Assembly (NCBI GenBank): GCA_016716885.1
Contig: JADJUV010000105.1
Span: forward strand, 1 to 29,570
Source of the DNA: Candidatus Trichofilum aggregatum
Lineage (GTDB): Bacteria > Chloroflexota > Anaerolineae > Promineifilales > Promineifilaceae
Direction of reading: 5' to 3'
Length of the DNA stretch: 29,570 nt
The translations under genes were made by a program, and so were the position numbers. Shown in pieces: positions 8,244-16,174 of the stretch; the stretch's first letter is position 1; each line of letters begins with the position of its first letter. The notes under the pieces were generated by a model, which saw only the letters and a list, made by a program, of their open reading frames with translations, did no database searches and was not told the origin of the DNA.

Positions 8244-9188
8244 GTGATCACGAAAAAACATTTTTGGTTGGCCCAAATTGGGACGGTGTTCTTGATGCTG
8301 GCGTTGTTTTGGTTAGGCAACGCGGCCGCACAAGAAGGCTCTCCCCTCAACCCGGTTCAGGCTCCTCTCACGTCAGCGTTCACCTACCAGGGCAAGCTAG
8401 AAACGGGGGGTGTGCCTGTCAGCAACACCTGCGACATGACCTTTGCCCTGTTTGATGACCCGGCAACTGGTTCCCAGATGGGCACGACCCAGACCATCAC
8501 CGCCATCACGGTTACGGATGGGCTGTTTACGGCGTCGCTGAATGGGGGTGGGGAGTTTGGCGCGGCCGCGTTCACCGGTCAGGCTCGCTGGTTACAAATT
8601 GCGGTTCGTTGCCCGGCGGGCACAGGGGGGTACACGCCGCTTTCACCGCGCCAGGAAGTAACGGCGACCCCGTATTCCATTTACAGCCTCTCTACCGGGG
8701 CGTTGCAGGGGTTCCCCATCAGCACCCTCACCCCAGCTACCGCCGATGTGTTGCAATATGATGGCAGTCAATGGGCGCCATCCACTGCCAATGCCCGCCG
8801 CCAGTTTTATATTGCTCCGGTGGCTGTGGCGGGTAATGCGCCTCTAACCGCCTGCGCCGCCGGTTATCACATGGCTTCCCTGTGGGAGATTTATGATGTG
8901 ACGGAACTCCAGTACAACACCACGTTGGGCGCGACCCAGGCAGATTCCGGCAATGGCCCGCCCACCGGTTTTTACGGCTGGATTCGTACCGGGGCTCTTA
9001 GTGCTACTTCGAGTGGTGCCGGTGTGGCCAATTGCAATACCTGGACATCCAATTCGGGGGTAGATTCTGGCACGGCAGTCATTCTGCCCAATGGTTGGAC
9101 ATCGGCGAGCGTATCTCTTATTAGTCCCTGGTTTGCAACGACGCAGACGTGTTCCCAATTATTACGGGTGTGGTGTGTTGAGGATTGA
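8244..9188 (+). CDS. Secreted surface protein of unknown function
   Basis: A 314-residue exported protein. Residues 1-28 form a signal peptide (Lys-rich start, hydrophobic core F-L-M-L-A-L-F-W-L-G, then N-A-A-A-Q). Residues about 40-150 are a module common in environmental bacterial surface proteins: F-T-Y-Q-G-K-L, then a strand with F-A-L-F-D, then D-G-L-F-T, then L-S-P-R-Q-E-V-T-A-T-P-Y-S. The C-terminal part (about 195-314) has six cysteines and the pattern C-A-A-G-Y-H-M-A-S-L-W-E ... C-N-T-W-T-S ... W-C-V-E-D, resembling disulfide-stabilised lectin-like domains; no enzyme motif is seen. GTG 8244 was chosen because GGAG at 8230-8233 precedes it; a longer frame from 8196 lacks a ribosome binding site. 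The next gene, 60 bp downstream, also encodes a surface protein. Confidence 0.72.
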   Translation: MITKKHFWLAQIGTVFLMLALFWLGNAAAQEGSPLNPVQAPLTSAFTYQGKLETGGVPVSNTCDMTFALFDDPATGSQMGTTQTITAITVTDGLFTASLNGGGEFGAAAFTGQARWLQIAVRCPAGTGGYTPLSPRQEVTATPYSIYSLSTGALQGFPISTLTPATADVLQYDGSQWAPSTANARRQFYIAPVAVAGNAPLTACAAGYHMASLWEIYDVTELQYNTTLGATQADSGNGPPTGFYGWIRTGALSATSSGAGVANCNTWTSNSGVDSGTAVILPNGWTSASVSLISPWFATTQTCSQLLRVWCVED

Positions 9189-9199
9189 GTGGAGAGATA

Positions 9200-9231
9200 G
9201 ATGGGTTCAATCGCCCAAGATTGAACCCATC
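9200..9231. promoter_or_regulatory. Intercistronic hairpin between two surface-protein genes
   Basis: A perfect 13-bp stem (9200-9212 with 9219-9231) closes a six-base loop. There is no T run, so it is not an intrinsic terminator; it may shape mRNA stability or ratio between the two products. Confidence 0.6.
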
Positions 9232-9248
9232 GGCAAAGGAGAGAAAAA

Positions 9249-9620
9249 TTGAAGCCATCGCGACACATCATCCGGCGGATTATTTTGTTACTGCCATTCG
9301 GTATCTTGCTGTTTTATTCCTGGTTGTGGGCCAGTGGCGGTTATTCGATCAGTTGGTATACGGTGGATGGGGGTGGAGCCACGTTTCTGAGTGGGGGGAG
9401 TTACAGCCTGGGGAGTACGGCGGGGCAACCGGACGCGGCCGCGGCTTCCGGCGGTAGCTACACACTTCAGGGCGGTTTTTGGCCGGGCGCGGCCGCGACA
9501 GCCACGCCTACGCTCACCCCAACGGCCACTCCAACCTCAACGCCTACAGCTACCCCCACCCAACCCGCCACCAGCGAACAACCCGTTTTCTTGCCCTTCG
9601 TTGTGCGTGGTGAGTCGTAA
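9249..9620 (+). CDS. Small secreted protein with Thr/Pro stalk and C-terminal FLPFVV motif
   Basis: A 123-residue exported protein starting at TTG 9249, seven bases after GGAG (9238-9241). It has an N-terminal signal (Arg-rich start, then I-L-L-L-P-F-G-I-L-L-F-Y). Residues about 30-80 form a short beta module with two G-G-S-Y-x-L repeats and a G-G-F-W-P-G finish. A Thr/Pro/Ala stalk follows, then V-F-L-P-F-V-V close to the C-terminus. Stalks ending in such an aromatic-L-P-x-V motif are frequent in Chloroflexota exported proteins and may be a surface-retention signal; that role is inference. It probably shares a transcript with the preceding secreted protein. Two GCGGCCGC copies (9435, 9489) fall in the G-G-S and pre-stalk segments. 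Confidence 0.75.
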   Translation: MKPSRHIIRRIILLLPFGILLFYSWLWASGGYSISWYTVDGGGATFLSGGSYSLGSTAGQPDAAAASGGSYTLQGGFWPGAAATATPTLTPTATPTSTPTATPTQPATSEQPVFLPFVVRGES

Positions 9621-9692
9621 AGCCTCACCCCATTCCCTCTTCCCACCGGGGCGAGGAAACGATAGCTATTCAGATAATCATTGGGGGTTTTA

Positions 9693-9750
9693 GTTCGTAG
9701 TGACCGCTTTAGCGGGCTGACGTTAGCCCGCTAAAGCGGTCACTACGAAC
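9693..9750. repeat. Perfect 26-bp-stem inverted repeat (REP-like)
   Basis: Arms 9693-9718 and 9725-9750 are exact reverse complements around GACGTT. The arm contains GTGACCGCTTTAGCGG, a word I associate with dispersed palindromes in several phyla. It lies between converging genes (9620 and 9772). Confidence 0.9.
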
Positions 9751-9771
9751 AATATCTTTCTTGGCTCACGA

Positions 9772-9921
9772 TCAGGGTAGTGGTTCGCTGTCGCCGTTGG
9801 GGGTGGGGGTGCGAGCGACGACCTGGAAACCCCATTGTTCTAAATTGTTGGTCACCACCCCATTGAATTGGGTGACGACGAGGATACTCTCTAAAATGCC
9901 ACACGGCCGTTGTTGGCACAC
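9772..9921 (-). CDS. Possible C-terminal extension or small ORF after the restriction gene
   Basis: A minus-strand frame from GTG 9921 to TGA 9772 encodes 49 residues with protein-like composition (I-L-E-S-I-L-V-V-T-Q-F-N-G-V-V-T-N-N, then W-G-F-Q-V-V-A-R-T). It begins two bases after the stop of the restriction gene and is in a different frame. Adding one G near 9931 would fuse it to the restriction enzyme, which would then be about 430 residues. It is therefore either a coupled small gene or the real end of the enzyme cut off by an indel. I do not recognise it. Confidence 0.35.
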   Translation of the reverse strand: MCQQRPCGILESILVVTQFNGVVTNNLEQWGFQVVARTPTPNGDSEPLP

Positions 9922-9923
9922 CG

Positions 9924-11057
9924 TCAGCCATTCGCATCAAACTCTGCCGCCCGGCGCAGGGCTAGAAACAGTTCTTTTAATGGCTGGCTGACGGCACTTT
10001 CCGGTTCGGCCAAAACCAATGCCTGGTATGATTCTAAAAACGCCAGCCGCAGGCGATGGAAGAAATGCAAGAAGTGTCGCAAGAAGCCAATACAGTCCAG
10101 AATGGCGAATTCGATGCCCGCTGTTTCCCGGTAAAGCGAAGTCGCATACGCCACAACATCCTTATCAATCCTGTCGGTTGTCACGAAAATGTAGTTGTCT
10201 ACCCGCTTACCCGAATGAGCAACCTTTTGTACGGCTAAATCAATATCAGTTTTCGTTACTTCTTTGGCTTTTATCTCGTAGCTGGTGACCACGCTATCAT
10301 CACCAACCAAAACTATCTCAATGTCACCCAGTGCGCCGGTTTGCAAGTCAGCGGCGTTGTGGGCCTGAAGGAGCCTGGTTTGTTCGCCCAGTTTAGAAGA
10401 TGCGGATTGATACGCGGCCGCGACCACCAGCACAGGTAATCGGCTCGATTTAGGACTCTTCAAATGCTGTTCAATGAGATTAACAATTTCTTCTGACGAT
10501 AGAGGCACACTACTAGAAGTAGATTGCAAATCGCGAAGCAACTGCCCTAATCGCCCTTCCTGCTCCTGTTTGAGGAGCACCAGTTGCCGCAACGTTTCCG
10601 CCAGCAAATCTTCCGCCGATATTTTCCCCTGATACACATCATCCAATAATTGAATCGTGTCCGTGTACATCTTCTTCGGTCGCCCACTGATGATGAGCGG
10701 ATAGGCCAGGGGTACATTAATCGTGCGGAATCCGGGCGTTAAAAAAGCCGTCGTGGCGTTCAGCGGGAGTTGGTAACGCGAGGCAAACGGCCAGACATAT
10801 TTCTCGTCATATTCGGCCCGACCCGAAAATGAGTCAGACGTGCCAATCTCTGTGTAAGGTTTGCGGATGTCCACCTCTGGGCGGTGTATCTTGGCTAAAG
10901 CACATGTCATTAACAGGCGAACCCCCGCCCGGTTCGTAAGACATCGTGTGACAACGATGATTCTTTCCAGAATCTCTTCATCGGTAACAATCAGGCGATC
11001 AATTGCAGTTGTCGCCCGTTCGAGGGCGTTTTCAAGTATGGCGTCTGGGGTTGGCAT
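9924..11057 (-). CDS. SacI-family type II restriction endonuclease
   Basis: A 377-residue protein that I assign to the SacI endonuclease family from the blocks A-G-V-R-L-L-M-T-C-A-L-A-K-I-H-R-P-E-V-D, I-R-K-P-Y-T-E-I, F-S-G-R-x-E-Y-D-E and T-T-A-F-L-T-P-G-F. A PD-(D/E)xK-like core is visible at Asp245-Ile-Glu and Glu261-Ile-Lys263. SacI itself cuts GAGCTC; I found no GAGCTC in the window, which is compatible with the same specificity. It starts inside the end of the D12 methyltransferase gene (67-bp overlap), typical of a coupled modification-restriction pair with the methylase first. The enzyme would cut unmodified incoming DNA. The C-terminus may be longer (see 9772-9921). Only one GCGGCCGC lies in it. 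Confidence 0.68.
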   Translation of the reverse strand: MPTPDAILENALERATTAIDRLIVTDEEILERIIVVTRCLTNRAGVRLLMTCALAKIHRPEVDIRKPYTEIGTSDSFSGRAEYDEKYVWPFASRYQLPLNATTAFLTPGFRTINVPLAYPLIISGRPKKMYTDTIQLLDDVYQGKISAEDLLAETLRQLVLLKQEQEGRLGQLLRDLQSTSSSVPLSSEEIVNLIEQHLKSPKSSRLPVLVVAAAYQSASSKLGEQTRLLQAHNAADLQTGALGDIEIVLVGDDSVVTSYEIKAKEVTKTDIDLAVQKVAHSGKRVDNYIFVTTDRIDKDVVAYATSLYRETAGIEFAILDCIGFLRHFLHFFHRLRLAFLESYQALVLAEPESAVSQPLKELFLALRRAAEFDANG

Positions 11058-11917
11058 TCTTCAAGCTCGTTATTGGTGCGTAGGGAATGAACAGGGTAGT
11101 TAATCCACAATACTTCGGTGCGATCTTGTTTTGTATTATCGGGGCGTGTATTCGTGGAATGAGCTTTCTTTGTTGAGGCTTCAATCCGGCTCCAATCCCC
11201 ATACAACTCATCCATCAACGGCGAGTGATAGCCGGAAAGAGCCACCTTGCCCTGGACATGACGTAAACATTCCGCCAGCGCCCGATGTTCGGCATCAGAC
11301 ATTTCATAAGCATACGCATTGGTGTCCGAACGGGATTCATGGACATAGGGCGGGTCGCAATAGAATAAGGTTTCCGGGCTGTCATACCGTTTAATCACTT
11401 CAATAGCTGGCGCATTTTCGATTTGTACTCTCAGTAATCTCTGGGCAATTTCGGCCAACCCTTCCACACTGCCTAACCAACGTGATACGGCCCCCGCCAT
11501 GCCAGCCCGGCTGGTTAATATGCAATGCGCCCACCGTCCTTCGCTGGCGGTTTGGGCCAGGCCGGTGCGAACCTGGCGGGCACACACAAAAAAACGTCTG
11601 GCCCGCTCCAAATCGGGAAGCGGTTGAGGCGATTTTTGCACAGCCAGGCGTAATTCCTCACGGGAAAATGGGGTCAAGCCAATCGCTTCCAGCAATTCAT
11701 CCTTTTGGTTACGCAACACACGGAAGAAATTCGCCACTTCGCCATCTATATCGTTATAGGTTTCAACCGGTGAGGGTTCCCGATTGATCAAGACAGCGGC
11801 CGAACCGCCAAATGGCTCGCAATAATGGGTTGTTGGCGGCAGTAAAGGCAAGAGCCAATCTAAATGGGAATATTTACCGCCATACCAGCCGAAGGCTATC
11901 ATTTTATTGGGATTCAT
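10991..11917 (-). CDS. D12-class N6-adenine DNA methyltransferase
   Basis: A 308-residue Dam/EcoRV-type (D12) methyltransferase that would place a methyl group on adenine N6 and protect host DNA from the adjacent endonuclease. Motif X is F-G-W-Y-G-G-K (residues 8-14), motif I is E-P-F-G-G-S-A-A-V, and motif IV is Y-C-D-P-P-Y. The end of the recognisable domain is T-E-V-L-W-I-N-Y-P. ATG 11917 was chosen over an upstream in-frame start at 11947 because AGGTGG precedes it by a few bases and the conserved motif begins eight residues in. Its last 22 codons overlap the restriction gene. No GCGGCCGC occurs in it, unlike nearly all neighbours, which suggests recent acquisition. Because the palindrome has no adenine, this enzyme cannot be its methylase. 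Confidence 0.9.
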   Translation of the reverse strand: MNPNKMIAFGWYGGKYSHLDWLLPLLPPTTHYCEPFGGSAAVLINREPSPVETYNDIDGEVANFFRVLRNQKDELLEAIGLTPFSREELRLAVQKSPQPLPDLERARRFFVCARQVRTGLAQTASEGRWAHCILTSRAGMAGAVSRWLGSVEGLAEIAQRLLRVQIENAPAIEVIKRYDSPETLFYCDPPYVHESRSDTNAYAYEMSDAEHRALAECLRHVQGKVALSGYHSPLMDELYGDWSRIEASTKKAHSTNTRPDNTKQDRTEVLWINYPVHSLRTNNELEECQPQTPYLKTPSNGRQLQLIA

Positions 11918-11959
11918 AACCCACCTTTTGCGTGAGTTCAAACGCACTCACATAATACC

Positions 11960-12586
11960 TTAGCTCTCGCTTCGGCGGCGGAGCCAGAACCAGGCTGAGG
12001 CGTAACTCGTGCCATCGGGCAGGGTGGTGGTGCCGTATTCTACTTTTTCTTCCCGGAAACCCGCCCCATCCCCATGCAACAACACCCGGCGCAACGTCTC
12101 TTCCAAAATGCCCCGCGGCCGCTCTGCATCAACTTCCGCTTCTGGGTCACGCAAATGGGCAAAGAGCATAAACAACGCCCCCGGCCTCAGCAAACGGCCC
12201 AACTCCCCGTGTAACCGTTGTAAATCTTCCTCTTCTAGCGAATGCAGACAGCCCACGTCCAGGGCAAAATCATAGGCTGGGTGTAGGAATTCCAGGCGGG
12301 TGACATCGGCACAGTGAAAACGCACTTGCTCCGATGAAAGACCGACCGCGGCCGCGCGCTGTTGCGCCCCCTCAATGGCCTGCGGCACAAAATCCACCCC
12401 ATCCGCTTCCCACCCTTCTTGGGCCAGAAAAATAGCCGCCCGGCCATAGCCACAGCCAATATCCAACGCCCGTCCCGGCGTCAATGTGGACACAATCGCC
12501 TGCACTTCCGGCGGCGGCAAAGCATGATCCCAGGGAATTTGCCCGGTGGCGTAGCGTTCTTCAAAGCGGGTGAGTTTGTTGGTCAT
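11960..12586 (-). CDS. Class I SAM-dependent methyltransferase
   Basis: A 208-residue soluble Rossmann-fold methyltransferase. Motif I is A-L-D-I-G-C-G-Y-G-R-A (about residues 40-50), followed by G-V-D-F at the end of strand 2 and F-A-L-D-V-G-C-L-H-S for the motif IV region. The opening E-R-Y-A-T-G-Q-I-P-W-D resembles TehB/thiopurine-type small-molecule methyltransferases, so a toxic-compound or metabolite substrate is plausible, but the substrate cannot be read from sequence. It ends 42 bp before the D12 methyltransferase start on the same strand and could share its transcript, though a role in restriction is not implied. Two GCGGCCGC copies (12115, 12348). Confidence 0.82.
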   Translation of the reverse strand: MTNKLTRFEERYATGQIPWDHALPPPEVQAIVSTLTPGRALDIGCGYGRAAIFLAQEGWEADGVDFVPQAIEGAQQRAAAVGLSSEQVRFHCADVTRLEFLHPAYDFALDVGCLHSLEEEDLQRLHGELGRLLRPGALFMLFAHLRDPEAEVDAERPRGILEETLRRVLLHGDGAGFREEKVEYGTTTLPDGTSYASAWFWLRRRSES

Positions 12587-12590
12587 AAAG

Positions 12591-12653
12591 GGAGAGGGAC
12601 TGAGAGACTGAGAGACTGAGAGATTAGTTAGTCTCTTAATCTCTCAGTCTCCA
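12591..12653. repeat. GAGACTGAGAGATTA inverted repeat, copy 1
   Basis: Units of GAGACTGA lead into a perfect 15-bp stem (12612-12626 with 12637-12651). It sits between the aminopeptidase stop and the methyltransferase start. Related copies are at 15327-15356 and 24004-24038. Confidence 0.8.
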
Positions 12654-12680
12654 CTTTAATCACTTGGGAATAAATTTCTA

Positions 12681-15269
12681 CTACTTTTCTTCATCCACCT
12701 TCATCTGGGCGGCCAGTTTTTGTACGTAATCTTCTAGCTTGCGGATTTTTTCCTGCAATTCTTCCACCTGCTTCTTCACCGCCGAGCCATCTACCTTGTC
12801 CTCACTGCGTAGGCTGGCGATGACATCTTCCAGGGCCACCTTGTCCTGGTGGGAAACCCGGTTGGCGTAGCGGCTGAGGGGTTCGAGGGCGGCGGGGTCT
12901 TTGAGAACGGGCAAGGTGTACGCGGCCGCGTACCTGACATCCTCCCACGGGTCACGCAGCAAATCCACCAACGTTTCCACAATGCGCTCCCTGGCCCCCT
13001 TCTCCTGGCTCTTGCCGATGTGGCCCAACGCCCGCACCACCGCCGGGCGCACCCGGTTGGATGTGGCCCCATAGCCCACCCGGTCCAGCAGATAATCTAC
13101 CAGTTCAGCCCGGCGGGTGTGAGCCAACCCCACAAACGCCCCCGACTGGGCAAAACCGCCAAAGGCTTCCTGCTCCGACCCCGCCCGAATCAGGGCCACA
13201 TCAGCCAGTTGGCGTTGCATGCCCATCGCCTCGTAAGCCTGCTGGGTAGCCAGATGGGGCATCCCGGCCTGGAGACGGGCGGCGATGGCGTCACGCAGAC
13301 GGGCATCCCGGTAATTTTTGGCCGCGGCCATGACAAAGCGTAAAACATTGGGGTCTTGCTCCCAGGCGATGAGGCGGGCCAGCCCTTCGATGGCGGCTTC
13401 GTGACCCGATTTGCCTAACGCGGCCGCGAACTCCCGGCGCACTCCCCAGAACGGCTCCTCAAAATACGCCTCGGTGATGGCTTCGATATTGGCCCGTTTG
13501 CCCGTCTTCCCCAATTCATACCCGGCCAAAATCCGGCCAATCACATCCTGGGCCTCCCGCACCTGATGACGCAGCATCTCGTCGCCCGGATTAAATTCCA
13601 GCTTGTGCAACACCTTGTACTCCGGGTCAAACCGCACCTGTTGCGGCTCGGCGGCCATGGGGAAGATAAAGGTGTGTTTGGCTTCACTGAGCTTAACGGC
13701 GCGACGTTGCTCCTGCCCGTCAATCGTCCAGCTTAAATCGGTGTTGAGCGTGAAAGCCGGGATACCCTTTTCCTTGTCGATCTGTTTTTGTTCAACCGTG
13801 AACGTGCCTTGCTTCTTCTTCTCGTCGTAATCGAATTCTACTTTCAAGTCCGGGTAGCCGGAACTGTAAAACCATTGGGTGAAGAATTCGACCAACGACC
13901 GGCCCGACAGTTGCTCAAAAATACGGCGGAAATCATCCGTTTCTACCACCTGGCCGTTGTACTTCTTGAGATAATCCTGCACCCCAGTCCAAAACGTCTC
14001 ATCGCCCAGTTCGCGGCGTAGCGTGTGCAGGCGGCAGGCCCCGCCGGGATACAGATGCCGGTCAAACATATCCCAACTGGATTTGAAGCGGCGGGTGACG
14101 ATGGGGCGCATGTACTCGTCGTCGGCTTCCTGGAAGTAAGCGCGGGCGTGGTCGTAATAGACCCAGGCCGCCTCATCTTCACTGCTCGTATCCTCACGCC
14201 ACACCTGCTCAATGTAAGTGGCCCACGACTCTTTCAGCCACACATGGGCAAAATCGCGGCAGACGATGGCGTCACCAAAGTAGCTATGAGCCATCTCATG
14301 GACGTTAATCTGGTCTACAAACCAGCCATACTCCAGGGACACGGCTTCATTTAAGGCCCAATAATCCCCCCAACTTACCAGGGAAATGTTTTCCATGGCT
14401 CCGCCAATACCGGGCAGAGCAAACTGGTAATATTTGGGGTAGGGGAAGGGCATATCCAGCTTTTTGGTCATCCAGGCCAGCATGGCTCCGGTGCGGCCAA
14501 AGGTGCGGCGCAAATCTTCGGCGGTGTGGTAATGGCTGGCAAAGTAGGCCAACGGAATCTCTTTCTCACCATCATTGAACACCCCATCGTCGGCGCGAAC
14601 GAAATCACCCAGGGTAAAACAGACGAGGTAGCTGGGGCACAGTTGATCCAACTGCCAATGGGCCGTTTTGGTGCCGTCGCCATGATCTTCTTCCTTAACC
14701 AGAAAGCCGTTGGCCAGAATAGTGAACCGGGCTTCGGCGCGTAGGTGGAAGGCCAGGGTGGTGCGGACGTTGAGGTGGTCAATGCAGGGCAACCAGTAAC
14801 GGGCACGCTCGGTTTCGTGGTCGGAGGCGGCGTACCAGGGGTTGTCGGGGTAGGCCTCATCGGGCTGGCAGAAGTAGAGGCCCGCCACGGGTTTCGTGAT
14901 GCGGTAGGCGACTTCGAGGTGGCGTTGCTCCGCGGCCGCGAACCCCTTCTCCCAGTTCACGGTTAATTTTGTGCCATCATACTGCCAGGTCAGGGGCTGA
15001 CCGTCGGTATCCCGCACAGCTACTTCCTCAAAGGCTACGGCATCCAGGACAAGCTGGGTTGGCCCCTGGCGGCGGGCGGTGACGGTGGTGGTAACGCGGC
15101 CGCGAACCGTCTCCGTCTTAATATCCACCTGCAAATCAATATCCAGGTGCGTGGGTTCCAGTTCCATATCTGGCGGGAAATGCTCCGGCACATTGGGATC
15201 GGTAAAGACTGAGGTTGCGGCCGCGTGGTGGCGGTGAAGTTGTTCGATATCAAGAAAACGCGTGGGCAT
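12681..15269 (-). CDS. M1 family metallo-aminopeptidase with C-terminal HEAT repeats
   Basis: An 862-residue zinc aminopeptidase that trims N-terminal residues from peptides. Residues about 20-220 form the M1 beta-saddle domain; the catalytic domain has the exopeptidase motif G-A-M-E-N (290-294) and H-E-M-A-H (324-328) with the third zinc ligand Glu347 in W-L-K-E-S-W-A-T, spacing HEXXH-x18-E as required. Residues about 590-820 are alpha-helical HEAT-like repeats (R-D-A-R-L-R-D-A, D-P-W-E-D-V-R-Y-A-A-A) and the last 40 residues are a charged coiled coil ending K-V-D-E-E-K. No signal peptide is seen, so it is probably cytoplasmic. ATG 15269 follows AAGGAG; an in-frame extension to 15374 would run through a repeat and is unlikely. 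Six GCGGCCGC copies lie within it. Confidence 0.95.
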   Translation of the reverse strand: MPTRFLDIEQLHRHHAAATSVFTDPNVPEHFPPDMELEPTHLDIDLQVDIKTETVRGRVTTTVTARRQGPTQLVLDAVAFEEVAVRDTDGQPLTWQYDGTKLTVNWEKGFAAAEQRHLEVAYRITKPVAGLYFCQPDEAYPDNPWYAASDHETERARYWLPCIDHLNVRTTLAFHLRAEARFTILANGFLVKEEDHGDGTKTAHWQLDQLCPSYLVCFTLGDFVRADDGVFNDGEKEIPLAYFASHYHTAEDLRRTFGRTGAMLAWMTKKLDMPFPYPKYYQFALPGIGGAMENISLVSWGDYWALNEAVSLEYGWFVDQINVHEMAHSYFGDAIVCRDFAHVWLKESWATYIEQVWREDTSSEDEAAWVYYDHARAYFQEADDEYMRPIVTRRFKSSWDMFDRHLYPGGACRLHTLRRELGDETFWTGVQDYLKKYNGQVVETDDFRRIFEQLSGRSLVEFFTQWFYSSGYPDLKVEFDYDEKKKQGTFTVEQKQIDKEKGIPAFTLNTDLSWTIDGQEQRRAVKLSEAKHTFIFPMAAEPQQVRFDPEYKVLHKLEFNPGDEMLRHQVREAQDVIGRILAGYELGKTGKRANIEAITEAYFEEPFWGVRREFAAALGKSGHEAAIEGLARLIAWEQDPNVLRFVMAAAKNYRDARLRDAIAARLQAGMPHLATQQAYEAMGMQRQLADVALIRAGSEQEAFGGFAQSGAFVGLAHTRRAELVDYLLDRVGYGATSNRVRPAVVRALGHIGKSQEKGARERIVETLVDLLRDPWEDVRYAAAYTLPVLKDPAALEPLSRYANRVSHQDKVALEDVIASLRSEDKVDGSAVKKQVEELQEKIRKLEDYVQKLAAQMKVDEEK

Positions 15270-15326
15270 ACGAGTTGCTCCTTCGGTGGGATTGGTAATT
15301 AACTGGAGTTTGGCGTTTTTAGTCTC

Positions 15327-15356
15327 ACCTCTGGAGACTGAGAGATTTCCAGAGGT
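15327..15356. repeat. GAGACTGAGAGAT repeat hairpin, copy 2
   Basis: ACCTCTGG (15327-15334) pairs with CCAGAGGT (15349-15356) around a GAGACTGAGAGAT core like that at 12612-12626. It lies just upstream of the aminopeptidase start. Confidence 0.65.
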
Positions 15357-15384
15357 CGTTCTAATTTTCGCCAAAGTCGAGTAA

Positions 15385-15849
15385 TTAAGATTTTTCTATC
15401 GTGGCAAAATAGGAATTGTGGGCGATCCAGGCCAGGGCGACATCCCCTTGTAACACTTTGATGGGCGCATCAACCTGGGCCGGATCATAAACGTAAAAAT
15501 AGTCCTCATCATAGCCTGCCAGAACGATGGCATGGTAACTGATTATCTCGGCGTAGGGGAGTTCACCTGTCCAGACAAAGATGATAGGCGGGTTTCCTCG
15601 GTCAATCACCTCTAACAGATCAGGGAGATCACCAAGTTTTCGTATAATGTCCAGACCAGGGATGTGGTGGGCAAGGTTGTGGATATGACTGTGGGGTACT
15701 CCCCAAACGTCCACGTCTAAAATCTGCTTGAGACGTTTGTAGGGTACGTTGATTCCCAGATAGGCTAAAACCATCTGGGCACAGGCCACCAGGCAATCCC
15801 CATCATTCTGTTGGCGACAATGCGTGATCGGTAACAAATGGGCGGGCAT
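15385..15849 (-). CDS. Papain-like C39-type cysteine peptidase
   Basis: A 154-residue protein with the catalytic layout of C39-like peptidases: Cys19 in N-D-G-D-C-L-V-A-C-A-Q-M, His106 in S-Y-H-A-I-V-L-A-G-Y, and Asp122 in V-Y-D-P. The Gln before the Cys (oxyanion hole) is probably Gln13 or Gln14. C39 domains of ABC exporters cleave double-glycine leaders, but this stand-alone form has no transporter and no signal peptide, so it is more likely a soluble C39_2-type enzyme. ATG 15849 begins the recognisable domain; an upstream in-frame start at 15912 would add a hydrophobic piece inside the previous gene. It overlaps the preceding small gene by 47 bp, a strong sign that the two are translated together and work as a pair. 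No GCGGCCGC occurs in either. Confidence 0.72.
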   Translation of the reverse strand: MPAHLLPITHCRQQNDGDCLVACAQMVLAYLGINVPYKRLKQILDVDVWGVPHSHIHNLAHHIPGLDIIRKLGDLPDLLEVIDRGNPPIIFVWTGELPYAEIISYHAIVLAGYDEDYFYVYDPAQVDAPIKVLQGDVALAWIAHNSYFATIEKS

Positions 15850-16159
15850 TAGCCTGGACCTCTTCAACAAAATTAGCGGGTACAAATAAACGACCCGTGC
15901 GAGCATCCACATCGAGATAACCCACGATTCCCAGCGTGCCTTTGAAGGGGGAAGTTAAGATAACGGGTACGCGCCAGATAAGACGCCCCTGGCTATAACG
16001 GAGCGCTGGTTCATCACTTCCCATCATGTGGCTAATACAATCACCAACATAACTATTCACCTTCTGCCGGGCGGTGAAGGGGGTAATGTTGACGATGGGT
16101 TCGCCGGGTTGGGCGATGAGAAAATCGTCGTTGGTGGATTCGAGAGTTGGTGTGTTCAT
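15803..16159 (-). CDS. Small protein paired with the C39-like peptidase
   Basis: A 118-residue soluble protein that I do not recognise with certainty. Its second half has a PepSY-like pattern: I-W-R-V-P-V-I-L-T, then G-I-V-G-Y-L-D-V-D-A-R-T-G-R-L. PepSY modules often inhibit or chaperone peptidases, which would suit its overlap with the C39-like peptidase, but the match is by eye only. ATG 16159 was chosen; the frame continues upstream to 16300 through GGAACTC repeats and into the MITE, which is surely non-coding. No strong ribosome binding site is visible. Confidence 0.55.
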   Translation of the reverse strand: MNTPTLESTNDDFLIAQPGEPIVNITPFTARQKVNSYVGDCISHMMGSDEPALRYSQGRLIWRVPVILTSPFKGTLGIVGYLDVDARTGRLFVPANFVEEVQANARPFVTDHALSPTE

Positions 16160-16174
16160 CGTCTGTCTTGTAGG

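Noticed and set aside
9249..9620. Sortase-type anchored surface protein
   Set aside because: There is no LPxTG motif followed by a hydrophobic helix and basic tail; F-L-P-F-V-V near the end is a different motif.
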